A DNA stretch of 64,000 nt, taken from contig NZ_JAAJBT010000005.1 of the NCBI RefSeq assembly GCF_011392115.1, positions 62,001 through 126,000 of the forward strand, read 5' to 3'. The DNA comes from Flavobacterium difficile (GTDB lineage Bacteria; Bacteroidota; Bacteroidia; Flavobacteriales; Flavobacteriaceae). The position numbers and the translations under genes are program-made. The notes beneath the pieces are model-generated. The model was given only the letters and a program-made list of their open reading frames with translations, made no database searches and had not been told where the DNA came from. Shown one piece after another: positions 34,734 through 42,827 of the stretch (position 1 is its first letter; every line of letters starts with the position of its first letter).

Positions 34734-37496
34734 TTAAAAATTAATGTATAAATTTACGAAATAAGTTCTTCCATATCCGTAAAAATATCTATTACCAAAA
34801 GAAGGTGTTCCGTTGGCATTGTCTGTTTGTTGCTCTTGAAAAGTTGCTTTTCTTGATTGTTCAAAACCACCTGATTTGTAAGTTACATCCAATGCATTGT
34901 TAATAGTTGCAAAAAAACCAATTGTTTTTCCATCAACTCTCCATGATTTTCCACCTGATAAATTTAATAAATTTAAATCAGGTAATCTTTCTTGTTTTAA
35001 TGCTTTTGCAACAGTTTCTTTTGAAGCCCCATTATAACCGAATCCATCATCATCTAATACAAAATTTTCTGTTCTAAAAATGTTTGCTACTGAAATATAA
35101 GAATCAGCTAAGTAATTGATATTTGCACTTACCCACCAAAATTTAGGATCTCTATATTCTAAACCAAACGAAGCGGCTGTTTGTGGCATACCAGATTGTC
35201 TGTAATTTTTAAGATAAGCTTGTCCGAAACTTGTAATTGGGTTGGTATTTGTTAACGTAGCTTGAGTATCATTGTTGATAGAAATAGTTGGATTGTTTGC
35301 AATGATATATTGTCCGTAAGAAGCAGCACCAGTAGCTTTAATAGTTGAAGTAATTTGGTATTCTAAACCTAGCTCTGCTCCTACATTTCTTTTATCTACT
35401 CCTGATAAAATCTCACTTATTAATGAATCGTCGTCATCACCTTCTGCATCTTCAAATAAACCTTCAGCAAAATAGAACGTTAAAGCCGTTGCTTTTTTAA
35501 TATTTGTCATAAAACCAGTTAATCTAGCTTTAAACTTAGGTGTTTTTAAAATATAACTAGCATCTAAACTTGAAACCTCTTCGTTTGTTAAATCGTTTGT
35601 AATGGCATTACTTCTTCTAGCATTAACAAACGTATTTCTTAAGTTTGGTGCTTTAGTCATGTAAGCTCCGTTAAAATCTAAAAAGTGTTGACCAGAAATC
35701 TTGTATGTAAATCCTCCTTTGAAACCAAAGTTTTCAAAAGTTTGTTTTTCACTTTTCCCAAAAGATGTTGTTGGGAAAAAACCTGTTCTGTATAAACCTT
35801 CTCTTTGGTATTCTGAACGAGAAAATGATTGTGCTAAATAGAAATCTGTTTTCTTATAAGAGAATTTAAATTGAGTAAAAGCATCAACAACGTTAGCATA
35901 TAATTTATAATTATAACCAAATACGTCGCCTTCTACAACTTGAGCGTTAGGATTATTTAAATCGAATTGAGAAATTTCTGGTCCGATGTTAAATCCATCT
36001 GCATTTAAAGCATAGCTAGCACCTAATAAATCTTCAATAATTGTATAATTTCTTGAGCTTAAATTTCTAAAAGACACTCCAGCATTTAACTTGATATTAT
36101 CTGATAAATCTGAAAATATGATTGAGTTAGCTGTTAATTGTTTGTCATCTACTCTTTGTTCAGTTAAAAACGCTGCAGCACCAGTTGTACTGTTTGCATT
36201 AGCTAAATAAAGTTCATCCCAGTTAATTTGAGAGTTTTGTAAAAAATAATCTGTTGGATTAACTCCAGCTGGTAATCTGTCAGGATTATTAATAAAAAAA
36301 CTTGGTAAATTTTGGTAATAAGTAGGATTTGGATTGTTTGCTCCTGGGAACTCTAATCTATTTCTTCCTGTAGATCCGGTTTGGTATGCTACATTTGTAT
36401 TAATTGTCGTTTTATTACTTGGTTTCCAGTAGTGACTTAAAATCACCATCGGCTCCTCGATATTTCTATCCGAAGAATTTCTTTTTTTACCATTTTGATA
36501 TCCCCATTGTGGATTATATCTAAAACCTTTTAATCTTGCTACTTCATCAGTAATAGCAGTATTTGTTCCTCTACTATTTTGAGCGTAAATTGAAGTAAGG
36601 TTTAAACTGTGTTTGTCATTAAATCTTTTTTCTACACTTGCAAATAATGAATTTGCGGCATAATCTGTACCTTCAAAAAAGCCTTCTTTTGCCCATCTTC
36701 TTCCACCTGAAACACTATATGCCCAACCATTTTCCATTAAACCAGAATTGATTGTAGCCATAGAACGCCAAGAATAATTGGTATTTGTACCAGAAAAAGA
36801 GATACGATTACCTTTTCTATATAAGGAAGCTCTAGTGTTAATTTCTTGAGTTCCTAAAATACTTCCAAAAGTATAATCTGAAGGTGCTGTACCTAAAGTA
36901 AACTCCTGATTTCTAGTTACATCATTTAAACCACCCCAGTTTCCAAATTGTGGTCTACCATCTAATAGTTTGTTCATGGTGATACCATTTATCATCGTAG
37001 TACCGTATTCACTATCTAAACCACGAATTCTAAATCTTGCTGCACCCCAGTTAAAGGCTGCTGCTTGTTGGTAAGCGTCACGTGAAGATTGTAATAAACC
37101 CGAAGTACTTTCAGATCCACTTGAATCGTCTCCTAAATCGTTTTCAGTAATAGTTACTAAACTCAATTGCTGTTCTACGGTAATGTCTTCATCTAAAAAT
37201 AGCATTCCGACATCTAAAATCTGACCTGCTACTACTTCAATAGTGAAGTTTTGTTTGTTGTATCCTTCCACAGAAATTTGTAAAACTTGACTACCTTCTT
37301 GAACTTCGTTTAATAAAAATTCACCTAAGTTATTGGTAGTTACAAAATTCCCACTGGATTGAATCATAACTTTCGCACTTCCTAAAGGAGCTTGCGATTT
37401 TGAATCAACTACTTTACCTTTAACAGTTGATTGATTTTGAGCCATTACAATAATAGCTTGAAATAAAAATAAAAGACTTAATGCAAGTTTTTTCAT
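34734..37496 (-). CDS. TonB-dependent receptor with carboxypeptidase-like regulatory domain
   Basis: This is a 920-residue protein. The signal peptide covers 1-19 (ends IVMAQ). A CarboxypepD_reg-like beta-sandwich spans about 21-105 (VKGKVVDSKSQAPLGSAKVMI). The plug spans about 110-240 with ARFRIRGLDSEYGTTMINGI, and the barrel ends in YFVNLYINF. It heads an operon with two lipoproteins and is divergent from a secreted endonuclease/phosphatase. It is not accompanied by a SusD, so the cargo is probably not a glycan of the SusCD class. Confidence 0.85.
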   Translation of the reverse strand: MKKLALSLLFLFQAIIVMAQNQSTVKGKVVDSKSQAPLGSAKVMIQSSGNFVTTNNLGEFLLNEVQEGSQVLQISVEGYNKQNFTIEVVAGQILDVGMLFLDEDITVEQQLSLVTITENDLGDDSSGSESTSGLLQSSRDAYQQAAAFNWGAARFRIRGLDSEYGTTMINGITMNKLLDGRPQFGNWGGLNDVTRNQEFTLGTAPSDYTFGSILGTQEINTRASLYRKGNRISFSGTNTNYSWRSMATINSGLMENGWAYSVSGGRRWAKEGFFEGTDYAANSLFASVEKRFNDKHSLNLTSIYAQNSRGTNTAITDEVARLKGFRYNPQWGYQNGKKRNSSDRNIEEPMVILSHYWKPSNKTTINTNVAYQTGSTGRNRLEFPGANNPNPTYYQNLPSFFINNPDRLPAGVNPTDYFLQNSQINWDELYLANANSTTGAAAFLTEQRVDDKQLTANSIIFSDLSDNIKLNAGVSFRNLSSRNYTIIEDLLGASYALNADGFNIGPEISQFDLNNPNAQVVEGDVFGYNYKLYANVVDAFTQFKFSYKKTDFYLAQSFSRSEYQREGLYRTGFFPTTSFGKSEKQTFENFGFKGGFTYKISGQHFLDFNGAYMTKAPNLRNTFVNARRSNAITNDLTNEEVSSLDASYILKTPKFKARLTGFMTNIKKATALTFYFAEGLFEDAEGDDDDSLISEILSGVDKRNVGAELGLEYQITSTIKATGAASYGQYIIANNPTISINNDTQATLTNTNPITSFGQAYLKNYRQSGMPQTAASFGLEYRDPKFWWVSANINYLADSYISVANIFRTENFVLDDDGFGYNGASKETVAKALKQERLPDLNLLNLSGGKSWRVDGKTIGFFATINNALDVTYKSGGFEQSRKATFQEQQTDNANGTPSFGNRYFYGYGRTYFVNLYINF

Positions 37497-37551
37497 ACTT
37501 AATTATAAATTAATACTTTACAAACTTTTTTAGCAAAAACTAAAAAGCCGA

Positions 37552-37559
37552 CAAATGTA
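37552..37559 (-). promoter_or_regulatory. −7 box of the TonB receptor/DUF5689 operon
   Basis: TACATTTG on the minus strand lies 55 bp upstream of the receptor ATG and matches TAnnTTTG. It is 22 bp from the opposite-strand box of the endonuclease gene. Confidence 0.45.
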
Positions 37560-37580
37560 CAACATTTAAATAATATTATT

Positions 37581-37588
37581 TACCTTTG
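37581..37588 (+). promoter_or_regulatory. −7 box of the secreted endonuclease gene
   Basis: TACCTTTG on the + strand matches TAnnTTTG, 44 bp upstream of the ATG. The two divergent boxes share one 136-bp intergenic region, so they may share a regulator. Confidence 0.45.
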
Positions 37589-37632
37589 GCATCTATTTTG
37601 CATAAAGATTTAATTATAACTTAATTTTAAAA

Positions 37633-38727
37633 ATGAAAATCAACCCATTTTACAGTGCTGTAGCCCTTATTCTTACTGTTGCAACAAGTTTTGCACAAGA
37701 GAAAAAAAACTACATGGTTAATACAATTGCTTTCTATAATTTAGAAAATTTATTTGACACCATTAACGACCCAACCATTAATGATGAAGATTTTATATAT
37801 ACGCCTCAAAATTATAAAGATAAATTACAAAAATTAGAAAAAGTAATTTCTCAAATCGGTGTAAATGCCGAGCAAAAAAATTCTCCAGTCATATTAGGTG
37901 TAGCTGAGATAGAAAACCGAAAAGTATTAGAAGATTTATGCAAACAACCTGCATTAAAAGCGAAAGGCTATGCCGTAATTCATTTTGATTCGCCAGATAG
38001 AAGAGGAATTGACACTGGTTTTTTATATCAAAAGGGACATTTTCAACCTACAAGTTACAAAAACTACCCTTTAATTGTAACAGAAGATGCTACAGATAAA
38101 AAAGCTAAAGACAAAGAAAAAGTAGAAGATACAGATGATAATGTTGTAGATGCCAAAACAAAAAGAATTTATACCCGTGATCAAATTCTTATGACGGGTA
38201 TATTAGACGGTGAAGAAATGCACTTTATAGTAAACCACTGGCCTTCAAGAAGAGGTGGAGAAAAAAGAAGTAGCCCGTTACGTGAAGCAGCAGCAGCATT
38301 AAATAAAAAAATTATCGATTCTTTACAAGCCATCAACCCAAATGCTAAAATTTTCACCATGGGTGATTTGAATGATGGTCCGTTTAATAAAAGCATAAAA
38401 CAAGTATTAGGCGCAAAAGGAGATGAAAAAGAAGTACAACCTTTAGGACTGTATAATCCGGCAGAAAAATTATTGAAAAAAGGAATTGGAACATTAGCTT
38501 TCAGAGATTCTTGGGATTTCTTCGATCAAATTATTATTTCTGAACCTTTACTGAAAAAAGATTATACTTCTTGGAGATATTGGAAAGCAGGTGTTTACAA
38601 CGCACCATTCATGATTCAACAAACTGGGCAATATAAAGGTTATGCTTTAAGAAATAGTGCTACTGGCCCTGGATATTCCGATCACTTTCCTTCTTACATT
38701 TATCTAATTAAAGAAGCTAAAAAATAA
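37633..38727 (+). CDS. Secreted endonuclease/exonuclease/phosphatase family protein
   Basis: This is a 364-residue protein. The signal peptide ends ATSFAQ (residue 22). EEP-family motifs are complete: FYNLENLFD, LGVAEIENR (metal Glu), RRGIDTGFLY, VNHWPSRRGG, TMGDLNDGPFN and the C-terminal GYSDHFP His. It should hydrolyse phosphodiesters (nucleic acid, or a phospho-lipid/sugar) outside the cytoplasm. It is divergently paired with a TonB receptor/DUF5689 operon, which suggests that its products are imported by that receptor. Confidence 0.85.
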   Translation: MKINPFYSAVALILTVATSFAQEKKNYMVNTIAFYNLENLFDTINDPTINDEDFIYTPQNYKDKLQKLEKVISQIGVNAEQKNSPVILGVAEIENRKVLEDLCKQPALKAKGYAVIHFDSPDRRGIDTGFLYQKGHFQPTSYKNYPLIVTEDATDKKAKDKEKVEDTDDNVVDAKTKRIYTRDQILMTGILDGEEMHFIVNHWPSRRGGEKRSSPLREAAAALNKKIIDSLQAINPNAKIFTMGDLNDGPFNKSIKQVLGAKGDEKEVQPLGLYNPAEKLLKKGIGTLAFRDSWDFFDQIIISEPLLKKDYTSWRYWKAGVYNAPFMIQQTGQYKGYALRNSATGPGYSDHFPSYIYLIKEAKK

Positions 38728-38734
38728 AACAAAC

Positions 38735-38770
38735 TAACCGCATCTGCTAATCAGAAGCGGTTTTTTTTAT
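38735..38770 (+). terminator. Terminator of the endonuclease gene
   Basis: Stem AACCGCaTCTG (38736-38746) pairs with CAGAaGCGGTT (38752-38762) with one A·A mismatch, followed by a run of Ts. Confidence 0.8.
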
Positions 38771-38825
38771 TTTGTGTGTTTCAAAAAATCGGTGTAAATT
38801 CGTTAAAACTTCTAACTCAAAAAAA

Positions 38826-39359
38826 ATGTCAATCACAAAACCTTTTAACCTAAATAAATGGATAGAAGAAAATCGCCATCTTTTAGTCCCACCTGTTGCG
38901 AATAAAAATTTATATGTTGATTCTGGCGATTATATTGTTATGATAGTTGCCGGACCAAATGCTCGAAAAGATTATCATTATAATGAAACGGAAGAATTGT
39001 TTTATCAGTTAGAAGGTGAAATTACCGTTTTCATTCAAGAGAATGGCAAAAAGAAAGCTATGAAATTAGCCGCTGGCGATATGTTCTTATTACCTGCAAA
39101 AGTTCCACATTCTCCAAATCGAACCGAAAATTCTATAGGTTTAGTAATTGAAAAAAAGAGAAATCATTTGGATGTAAAAGATGGTTTACTTTGGTTTTGC
39201 GACAATTGCAATCATAAACTTCATGAAGTATATTTCGAATTAAACAATATCGAAAACGATTTTCTTTCGCATTTCAAGGATTTTTATACTTCGGAAGAAA
39301 AAAGAACTTGCGACAAATGCGGCACCATTATGGAAGCTAATCCGAAGTTTGTAAAGTAA
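38826..39359 (+). CDS. 3-hydroxyanthranilate 3,4-dioxygenase
   Basis: I use the ATG at 38826 (177 residues); an in-frame upstream start would add 18 residues that overlap the terminator and fit no family. The cupin shows the Fe ligands His51, Glu57 (HYNETEE) and His95 (KVPHSPNR), with Arg47 and Arg99 as expected substrate-binding residues. The C-terminus has a rubredoxin-like metal site, CDNC (124-127) and CDKC (161-164), typical of the bacterial dioxygenase. It opens 3-hydroxyanthranilate in the kynurenine pathway, for NAD synthesis or tryptophan breakdown. No other kynurenine gene is in the window. Confidence 0.92.
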   Translation: MSITKPFNLNKWIEENRHLLVPPVANKNLYVDSGDYIVMIVAGPNARKDYHYNETEELFYQLEGEITVFIQENGKKKAMKLAAGDMFLLPAKVPHSPNRTENSIGLVIEKKRNHLDVKDGLLWFCDNCNHKLHEVYFELNNIENDFLSHFKDFYTSEEKRTCDKCGTIMEANPKFVK

Positions 39360-39415
39360 TTTTTTTCTTTATTTATTCTCCATAATCTGTACTCAATTTT
39401 CTAAATTCTATTTAT

Positions 39416-39423
39416 TACATTTG
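39416..39423 (+). promoter_or_regulatory. −7 box upstream of the ALDH7 gene
   Basis: TACATTTG, 34 bp upstream of the start codon, matches TAnnTTTG. No TTTG is present at the −33 distance. Confidence 0.4.
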
Positions 39424-39457
39424 TAAAAAATAACAAAAACACATAATAAAGTTAAAT

Positions 39458-41011
39458 ATGTCAACAATAGCATCACAATTCGGAATGCAAGAAGCCTTAC
39501 AAGCATTAGGAATTAAAGAAGTAAACGATGGAACTTCAACAGGTTCAAATAGTTTTTCTTCAGGAGAAATTATCGAAAGTTATTCACCAGTTGATGGTCA
39601 ATTAATCGGAAAAGTAAAAACTACAACAGCTGCAGACTACGAAAAAGTGATGCAAAGCGCTACGGAAGCATTCAAGTCTTTCCGTGCAATGCCAGCACCT
39701 CAACGTGGAGAAATTGTACGTCAGTTTGGAAATAAATTAAGAGAATTAAAAGAACCACTTGGAAAATTAGTTTCTTATGAAATGGGGAAATCTTTACAAG
39801 AAGGTTATGGTGAAGTTCAGGAGATGATTGACATTTGCGACTTTGCAGTTGGTTTATCACGTCAATTAAACGGACAAGTAATTCCGTCTGAACGTCCTGG
39901 TCACGTAATGCGTGAGCAATGGCATCCGATTGGTGTTGTAGGAATCATTTCTGCTTTCAATTTCCCAGTAGCCGTTTGGGCTTGGAACACAGCTTTAGCA
40001 TGGATTTGTGGAGACGTTTGTGTGTGGAAAGGTTCAGAAAAAGCGCCAATTTGTACGATTGCTTGTCAAAATATTATTGCTGATGTATTAAAAGCAAACA
40101 ACTTACCAGAAGGAATTTCTTGTATTATTAATGGCGACTATAAAGTAGGTGAAATGATTACAACTGACACAAGAATTCCATTAGTATCTGCAACAGGTTC
40201 TACAAGAATGGGAAGAATTGTGGGCGCAACTGTAGCACAACGTTTCGGAAAATCTTTATTAGAGTTAGGCGGAAACAACGCCATTATTATCACTCCAACT
40301 GCCGATTTAAAAGTAGTAGTTCCTGGAGCGGTTTTCGGAGCTGTTGGTACAGCCGGACAAAGATGTACTTCTACGCGTCGATTAATCATTCACGAATCTG
40401 TTTATGATACAGTACGTGACGCCATTGTTGGTGCTTACGGACAAATTAAAATTGGAAATCCTTTAGATGAGAAAAACCATGTAGGCCCACTTATCGATAC
40501 AGATGCAGTAAATACTTATTTAGCTGCAATTGAAAAAGCTAAAGCAGAAGGTGGAAAAGTATTAGTTGAAGGTGGTGTATTAACAGGAGAAGGTTACGAA
40601 TCTGGATGTTACGTGAAACCAGCTATTATTGAAGCGGAGAATCATTTCGAAATTGTTCAACACGAAACGTTTGCTCCAATTTTATATTTAATGAAATATG
40701 AAGGTGAAGTAGAAAACGCTATTGAGAAACAAAATGGTGTGGCTCAAGGTTTATCTTCAGCGATTATGACAAACAGCATGAAAGAAGCAGAAAAATTCTT
40801 ATCATTCGCTGGTTCTGACTGTGGAATCGCTAACGTAAACATCGGAACTTCTGGTGCGGAGATTGGTGGTGCTTTCGGTGGTGAAAAAGAAACTGGTGGT
40901 GGAAGAGAATCGGGTTCAGACGCTTGGAAAGTTTACATGAGAAGACAAACGAACACCGTAAACTACTCTGATCAATTGCCTTTAGCTCAAGGAATTAAAT
41001 TTGATTTGTAA
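39458..41011 (+). CDS. Aldehyde dehydrogenase, ALDH7 (alpha-aminoadipic semialdehyde dehydrogenase) type
   Basis: This is a 517-residue protein with the complete ALDH fold: GVVGIISAFNFPVAVWAWN, LVSATGSTRMGR, catalytic Glu in LLELGGNNAI, catalytic Cys in GTAGQRCTSTRRL, and ETFAPILYLMKY. The long N-terminus and the C-terminal AEIGGAFGGEKETGGGRESGSDAWKVYMRRQT are features of antiquitin/ALDH7A1, which oxidises aminoadipate semialdehyde in lysine breakdown. Cytoplasmic, single gene. Proximity to the 3-hydroxyanthranilate dioxygenase may be chance. Confidence 0.88.
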   Translation: MSTIASQFGMQEALQALGIKEVNDGTSTGSNSFSSGEIIESYSPVDGQLIGKVKTTTAADYEKVMQSATEAFKSFRAMPAPQRGEIVRQFGNKLRELKEPLGKLVSYEMGKSLQEGYGEVQEMIDICDFAVGLSRQLNGQVIPSERPGHVMREQWHPIGVVGIISAFNFPVAVWAWNTALAWICGDVCVWKGSEKAPICTIACQNIIADVLKANNLPEGISCIINGDYKVGEMITTDTRIPLVSATGSTRMGRIVGATVAQRFGKSLLELGGNNAIIITPTADLKVVVPGAVFGAVGTAGQRCTSTRRLIIHESVYDTVRDAIVGAYGQIKIGNPLDEKNHVGPLIDTDAVNTYLAAIEKAKAEGGKVLVEGGVLTGEGYESGCYVKPAIIEAENHFEIVQHETFAPILYLMKYEGEVENAIEKQNGVAQGLSSAIMTNSMKEAEKFLSFAGSDCGIANVNIGTSGAEIGGAFGGEKETGGGRESGSDAWKVYMRRQTNTVNYSDQLPLAQGIKFDL

Positions 41012-41022
41012 TAAATACTTAT

Positions 41023-41049
41023 CCTGCAAGGTTTCCAAAACCTTGTAGG
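41023..41049. repeat. Inverted repeat CCTGCAAGGTTT type
   Basis: CCTGCAAGGTTT (41023-41034) and AAACCTTGTAGG (41038-41049) form an imperfect palindrome; related to the CCTGTCAGGTTT repeat at 7191. It lies just upstream of the terminator. Confidence 0.5.
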
Positions 41050-41054
41050 AAATA

Positions 41055-41092
41055 GAAAAAACCCTGCAAAAATTATATTTGCAGGGTTTTTT
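41055..41092. terminator. Bidirectional terminator after the ALDH7 gene
   Basis: Stem AAAACCCTGCAAA/TTTGCAGGGTTTT has a 7-base loop, with A and T runs on both sides. Confidence 0.85.
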
Positions 41093-41094
41093 AA

Positions 41095-41127
41095 TTATTG
41101 ACACATTGACCAATTGACTCATTGGCT
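41095..41127. repeat. TTGACACATTG-type spacer repeat
   Basis: Three imperfect units of TTGAC(A/C)(C/A)ATTG in tandem sit between the terminator and the stop codon of the PhnA gene. From general knowledge such TTGACACATTG spacers occur in many Flavobacterium genomes. Confidence 0.4.
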
Positions 41128-41129
41128 AA

Positions 41130-41705
41130 TTATTTAGTTTTCTTCACGTATTGTGTTAAAATTACAATGTGTTGGTTTTCTACTCTACCTTCAATTTGAT
41201 TGGGATTGTCCCAAACTAGTTTAATATTATGAACAGCAGCACCACGTTTAGCGGTAAATGTAGCACCTTTCACATCTAAATCTTTTATTAAAACTACAGA
41301 ATCGCCGTCTTGTAATATATTTCCGTTAGAATCTTTATGGATGATTTTTCCTTCTTCATCTTCGTCTTCACCTGTTGCCTTTGCCCATTCTAAAGCATCT
41401 TCGTCTAAATACATCATTTCAAGCAAATCATGATTTTTTAAACGCGCTAACATTCGCCAAGAAACAATTTGCACGGGTAAATTTTCATTCCACATACTGT
41501 CTGACAAACGGGTCCAATCGTTGGCGTTCATCAACTCTTTATTTTCAATTTGATCTCTTAATGATTTGGTAATTAAAATACAATTTTCCGGAATGGCTTC
41601 TGTTTTGGGTTCTACAATATAAACGACTAAGTTTTCATCGCTTCCGCTGATTTCACAAACAGCACCACTTCTGTCTTTTAATCTCTTTTCGGTAACTACA
41701 CTCAT
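41130..41705 (-). CDS. PhnA-domain protein (YjdM-like)
   Basis: This is a 191-residue protein. The C-terminal PhnA domain, about 118-190, has the signature KDSNGNILQDGDSVVLIKDLDVKG ... NPNQIEGRVENQHIVILTQYVKK. The N-terminal half contains LPENCILITKSL-like and WTRLSDSMWNE segments seen in flavobacterial homologues and lacks the zinc ribbon of E. coli YjdM. Despite the name, a link to phosphonate metabolism is not established. It is directly followed (upstream on this strand) by a beta-barrel gene, stop and start one base apart, so they are co-transcribed. Confidence 0.8.
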   Translation of the reverse strand: MSVVTEKRLKDRSGAVCEISGSDENLVVYIVEPKTEAIPENCILITKSLRDQIENKELMNANDWTRLSDSMWNENLPVQIVSWRMLARLKNHDLLEMMYLDEDALEWAKATGEDEDEEGKIIHKDSNGNILQDGDSVVLIKDLDVKGATFTAKRGAAVHNIKLVWDNPNQIEGRVENQHIVILTQYVKKTK

Positions 41706-42212
41706 CTATAAATTGAATGAAGCACCAATTTGAAAAACAAACTGATTATTATATTTACCAAAAACACCTGGCGTTGAGTCATATTCTGCAATTGGGAAAC
41801 CTGCTTCTGTATATACTCCAAAACCTTCCGTAAAGAAATATCTGAATCCAAGATGTGCGCCGAAATTTCTTGTTCCTAAATTTAAACCCGGATACACATC
41901 CATATTGTCTTCTAAACCAACAACACTTCCTAGGTTGGCATTAAATCGAATTTTCGCATCTGCACGATCGGTAAATTCTGGTTTATAGTTTACATTGTTA
42001 ATAGTAATGTTATCCGCATTTAACATATAACTAGCTGAAAAACCAAAAGACATATTCTCTCCAATTCCATAATCATTTGTTAAAACAATTCCACTTCCTC
42101 CATTTTGTACTGTTGCACCAATTTGCAATTTAACATCACTTTTCCCTTTGTAAGCTTGTGCATTACCTAAAAAACCTATTCCTAAGAATACAAGAAACAT
42201 TATTTTTTTCAT
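41706..42212 (-). CDS. Small outer-membrane beta-barrel protein
   Basis: This is a 168-residue protein. The signal peptide ends FLGNAQA (residue 20). Alternating hydrophobic strands (VKLQIGATVQNGG, MSFGFSASYML, IRFNANLG, FGAHLGFRYFF, FGVYTEAGFP, QFVFQIGASFNL) predict an 8-stranded barrel ending in a Phe-rich strand. Specific function is not known. The next gene on the same strand is the PhnA-domain gene, which starts at the base after its stop codon. Confidence 0.7.
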   Translation of the reverse strand: MKKIMFLVFLGIGFLGNAQAYKGKSDVKLQIGATVQNGGSGIVLTNDYGIGENMSFGFSASYMLNADNITINNVNYKPEFTDRADAKIRFNANLGSVVGLEDNMDVYPGLNLGTRNFGAHLGFRYFFTEGFGVYTEAGFPIAEYDSTPGVFGKYNNQFVFQIGASFNL

Positions 42213-42450
42213 TATCTATAAATTTAAATGTTCTGCAAATATAACAATTAATTTCAACCTAATTCACAGGCTATAATTCTAACTAGATTCTATTTATCCT
42301 TTTTTTTTGTACACCACTTTAACAATTAAAACCCCTTGAAAAGTAATTTTTGAGTTTAAAATTTAAATCTTCTTAAGAAAAGAGTTTCCGTAGTTAAAAT
42401 TCATTAAACATAAAATGTTTAACATATATCGATAAAAGTTTAACAATTTT

Positions 42451-42495
42451 TGAGGGAAATCCGTAACAAAAATCAAGTCTGCGCATATAATTTTA
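42451..42495 (+). promoter_or_regulatory. Regulon promoter P1 (lipoprotein-kinase-regulator operon)
   Basis: The operator TGAGGGAAATCCGTA lies at 42451-42465 and the −7-like TAATTTTA at 42488-42495, 22 bp apart. The spacing is exactly that of P2, P3 and P4. The right half site CCGTA is intact and the left half is degenerate. No TTTG sits at −33, as expected for an activator-dependent promoter. Confidence 0.55.
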
Positions 42496-42510
42496 CACCT
42501 GTATTTTACA

Positions 42511-42540
42511 TTAATAAATTGTTATATAACAATTTATTAA
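42511..42540 (+). promoter_or_regulatory. Perfect 30-bp palindrome in the 5' leader
   Basis: The arms TTAATAAATTGTT and AACAATTTATTAA flank ATAT and the whole 30 bp is self-complementary. It lies downstream of the predicted start of transcription of P1 and 34 bp before the ATG at 42574, so the mRNA would carry a 13-bp stem with an AUAU loop. Confidence 0.7.
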
Positions 42541-42573
42541 AAACTTAATTTAAAACCCTTAACACATAAAATT

Positions 42574-42783
42574 ATGAAAAAAGTTATCATTTTATCAGCG
42601 CTTATTTTGTCAACATTAGTTTCATGTTCAACTGATGACGAATTAACTTACACACAAGAATCAACAACTAAAAATTCCAGTAAACAAAGTAATTACAGCC
42701 TGAGAACAACATCTACAGATTCCATAAACAGATTAACAGATAGTATTAATGGATCTGTAAATCCAAAACCAATAAAACCATAA
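42574..42783 (+). CDS. Small lipoprotein, 69 residues, unknown function
   Basis: A lipoprotein signal MKKVIILSALILSTLVSC is followed by 51 Ser/Thr/Asn-rich, disordered-looking residues with SINRLTDSINGSVNPKP at the end. No family is recognised. It is the first gene of the operon with a histidine kinase (45 bp downstream) and a response regulator, and its promoter carries the regulon operator. A role as accessory or feedback component of the kinase, which is itself a predicted lipoprotein, is inference. Confidence 0.65.
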   Translation: MKKVIILSALILSTLVSCSTDDELTYTQESTTKNSSKQSNYSLRTTSTDSINRLTDSINGSVNPKPIKP

Positions 42784-42827
42784 AGAAACCAACATGTTTG
42801 ACTCCTTTTTCCTATTTTTGTAATACT

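Larger units (their letters stand above)
42213..42573. other. Intergenic region, 361 bp, with a regulated promoter and a 30-bp palindrome
   Basis: The first half is plain A+T-rich sequence with one half site TTTCCGTA (42385-42392). The second half holds the operator and −7 box at 42451-42495 and a perfect palindrome at 42511-42540, each listed separately. Confidence 0.7.

Noticed and set aside
38772..38825. Longer N-terminus for 3-hydroxyanthranilate dioxygenase
   Set aside because: The additional 18 residues begin close to the terminator and do not match the family; the ATG at 38826 gives the normal length.
39458..41011. 2-aminomuconate semialdehyde dehydrogenase function because of the adjacent 3-hydroxyanthranilate dioxygenase
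   Set aside because: Sequence features, especially the long N-terminus and the C-terminal block, are those of ALDH7, not of the aminomuconate enzyme.
41130..41705. Phosphonate utilisation function for the PhnA-domain protein
   Set aside because: The family name is historical; no other phosphonate gene is in the window.
42378..42392. Fifth copy of the regulon site (…TTTCCGTA)
   Set aside because: Only the right half site is present and no −7 box lies 22 bp downstream; treated as a possible accessory half site only.
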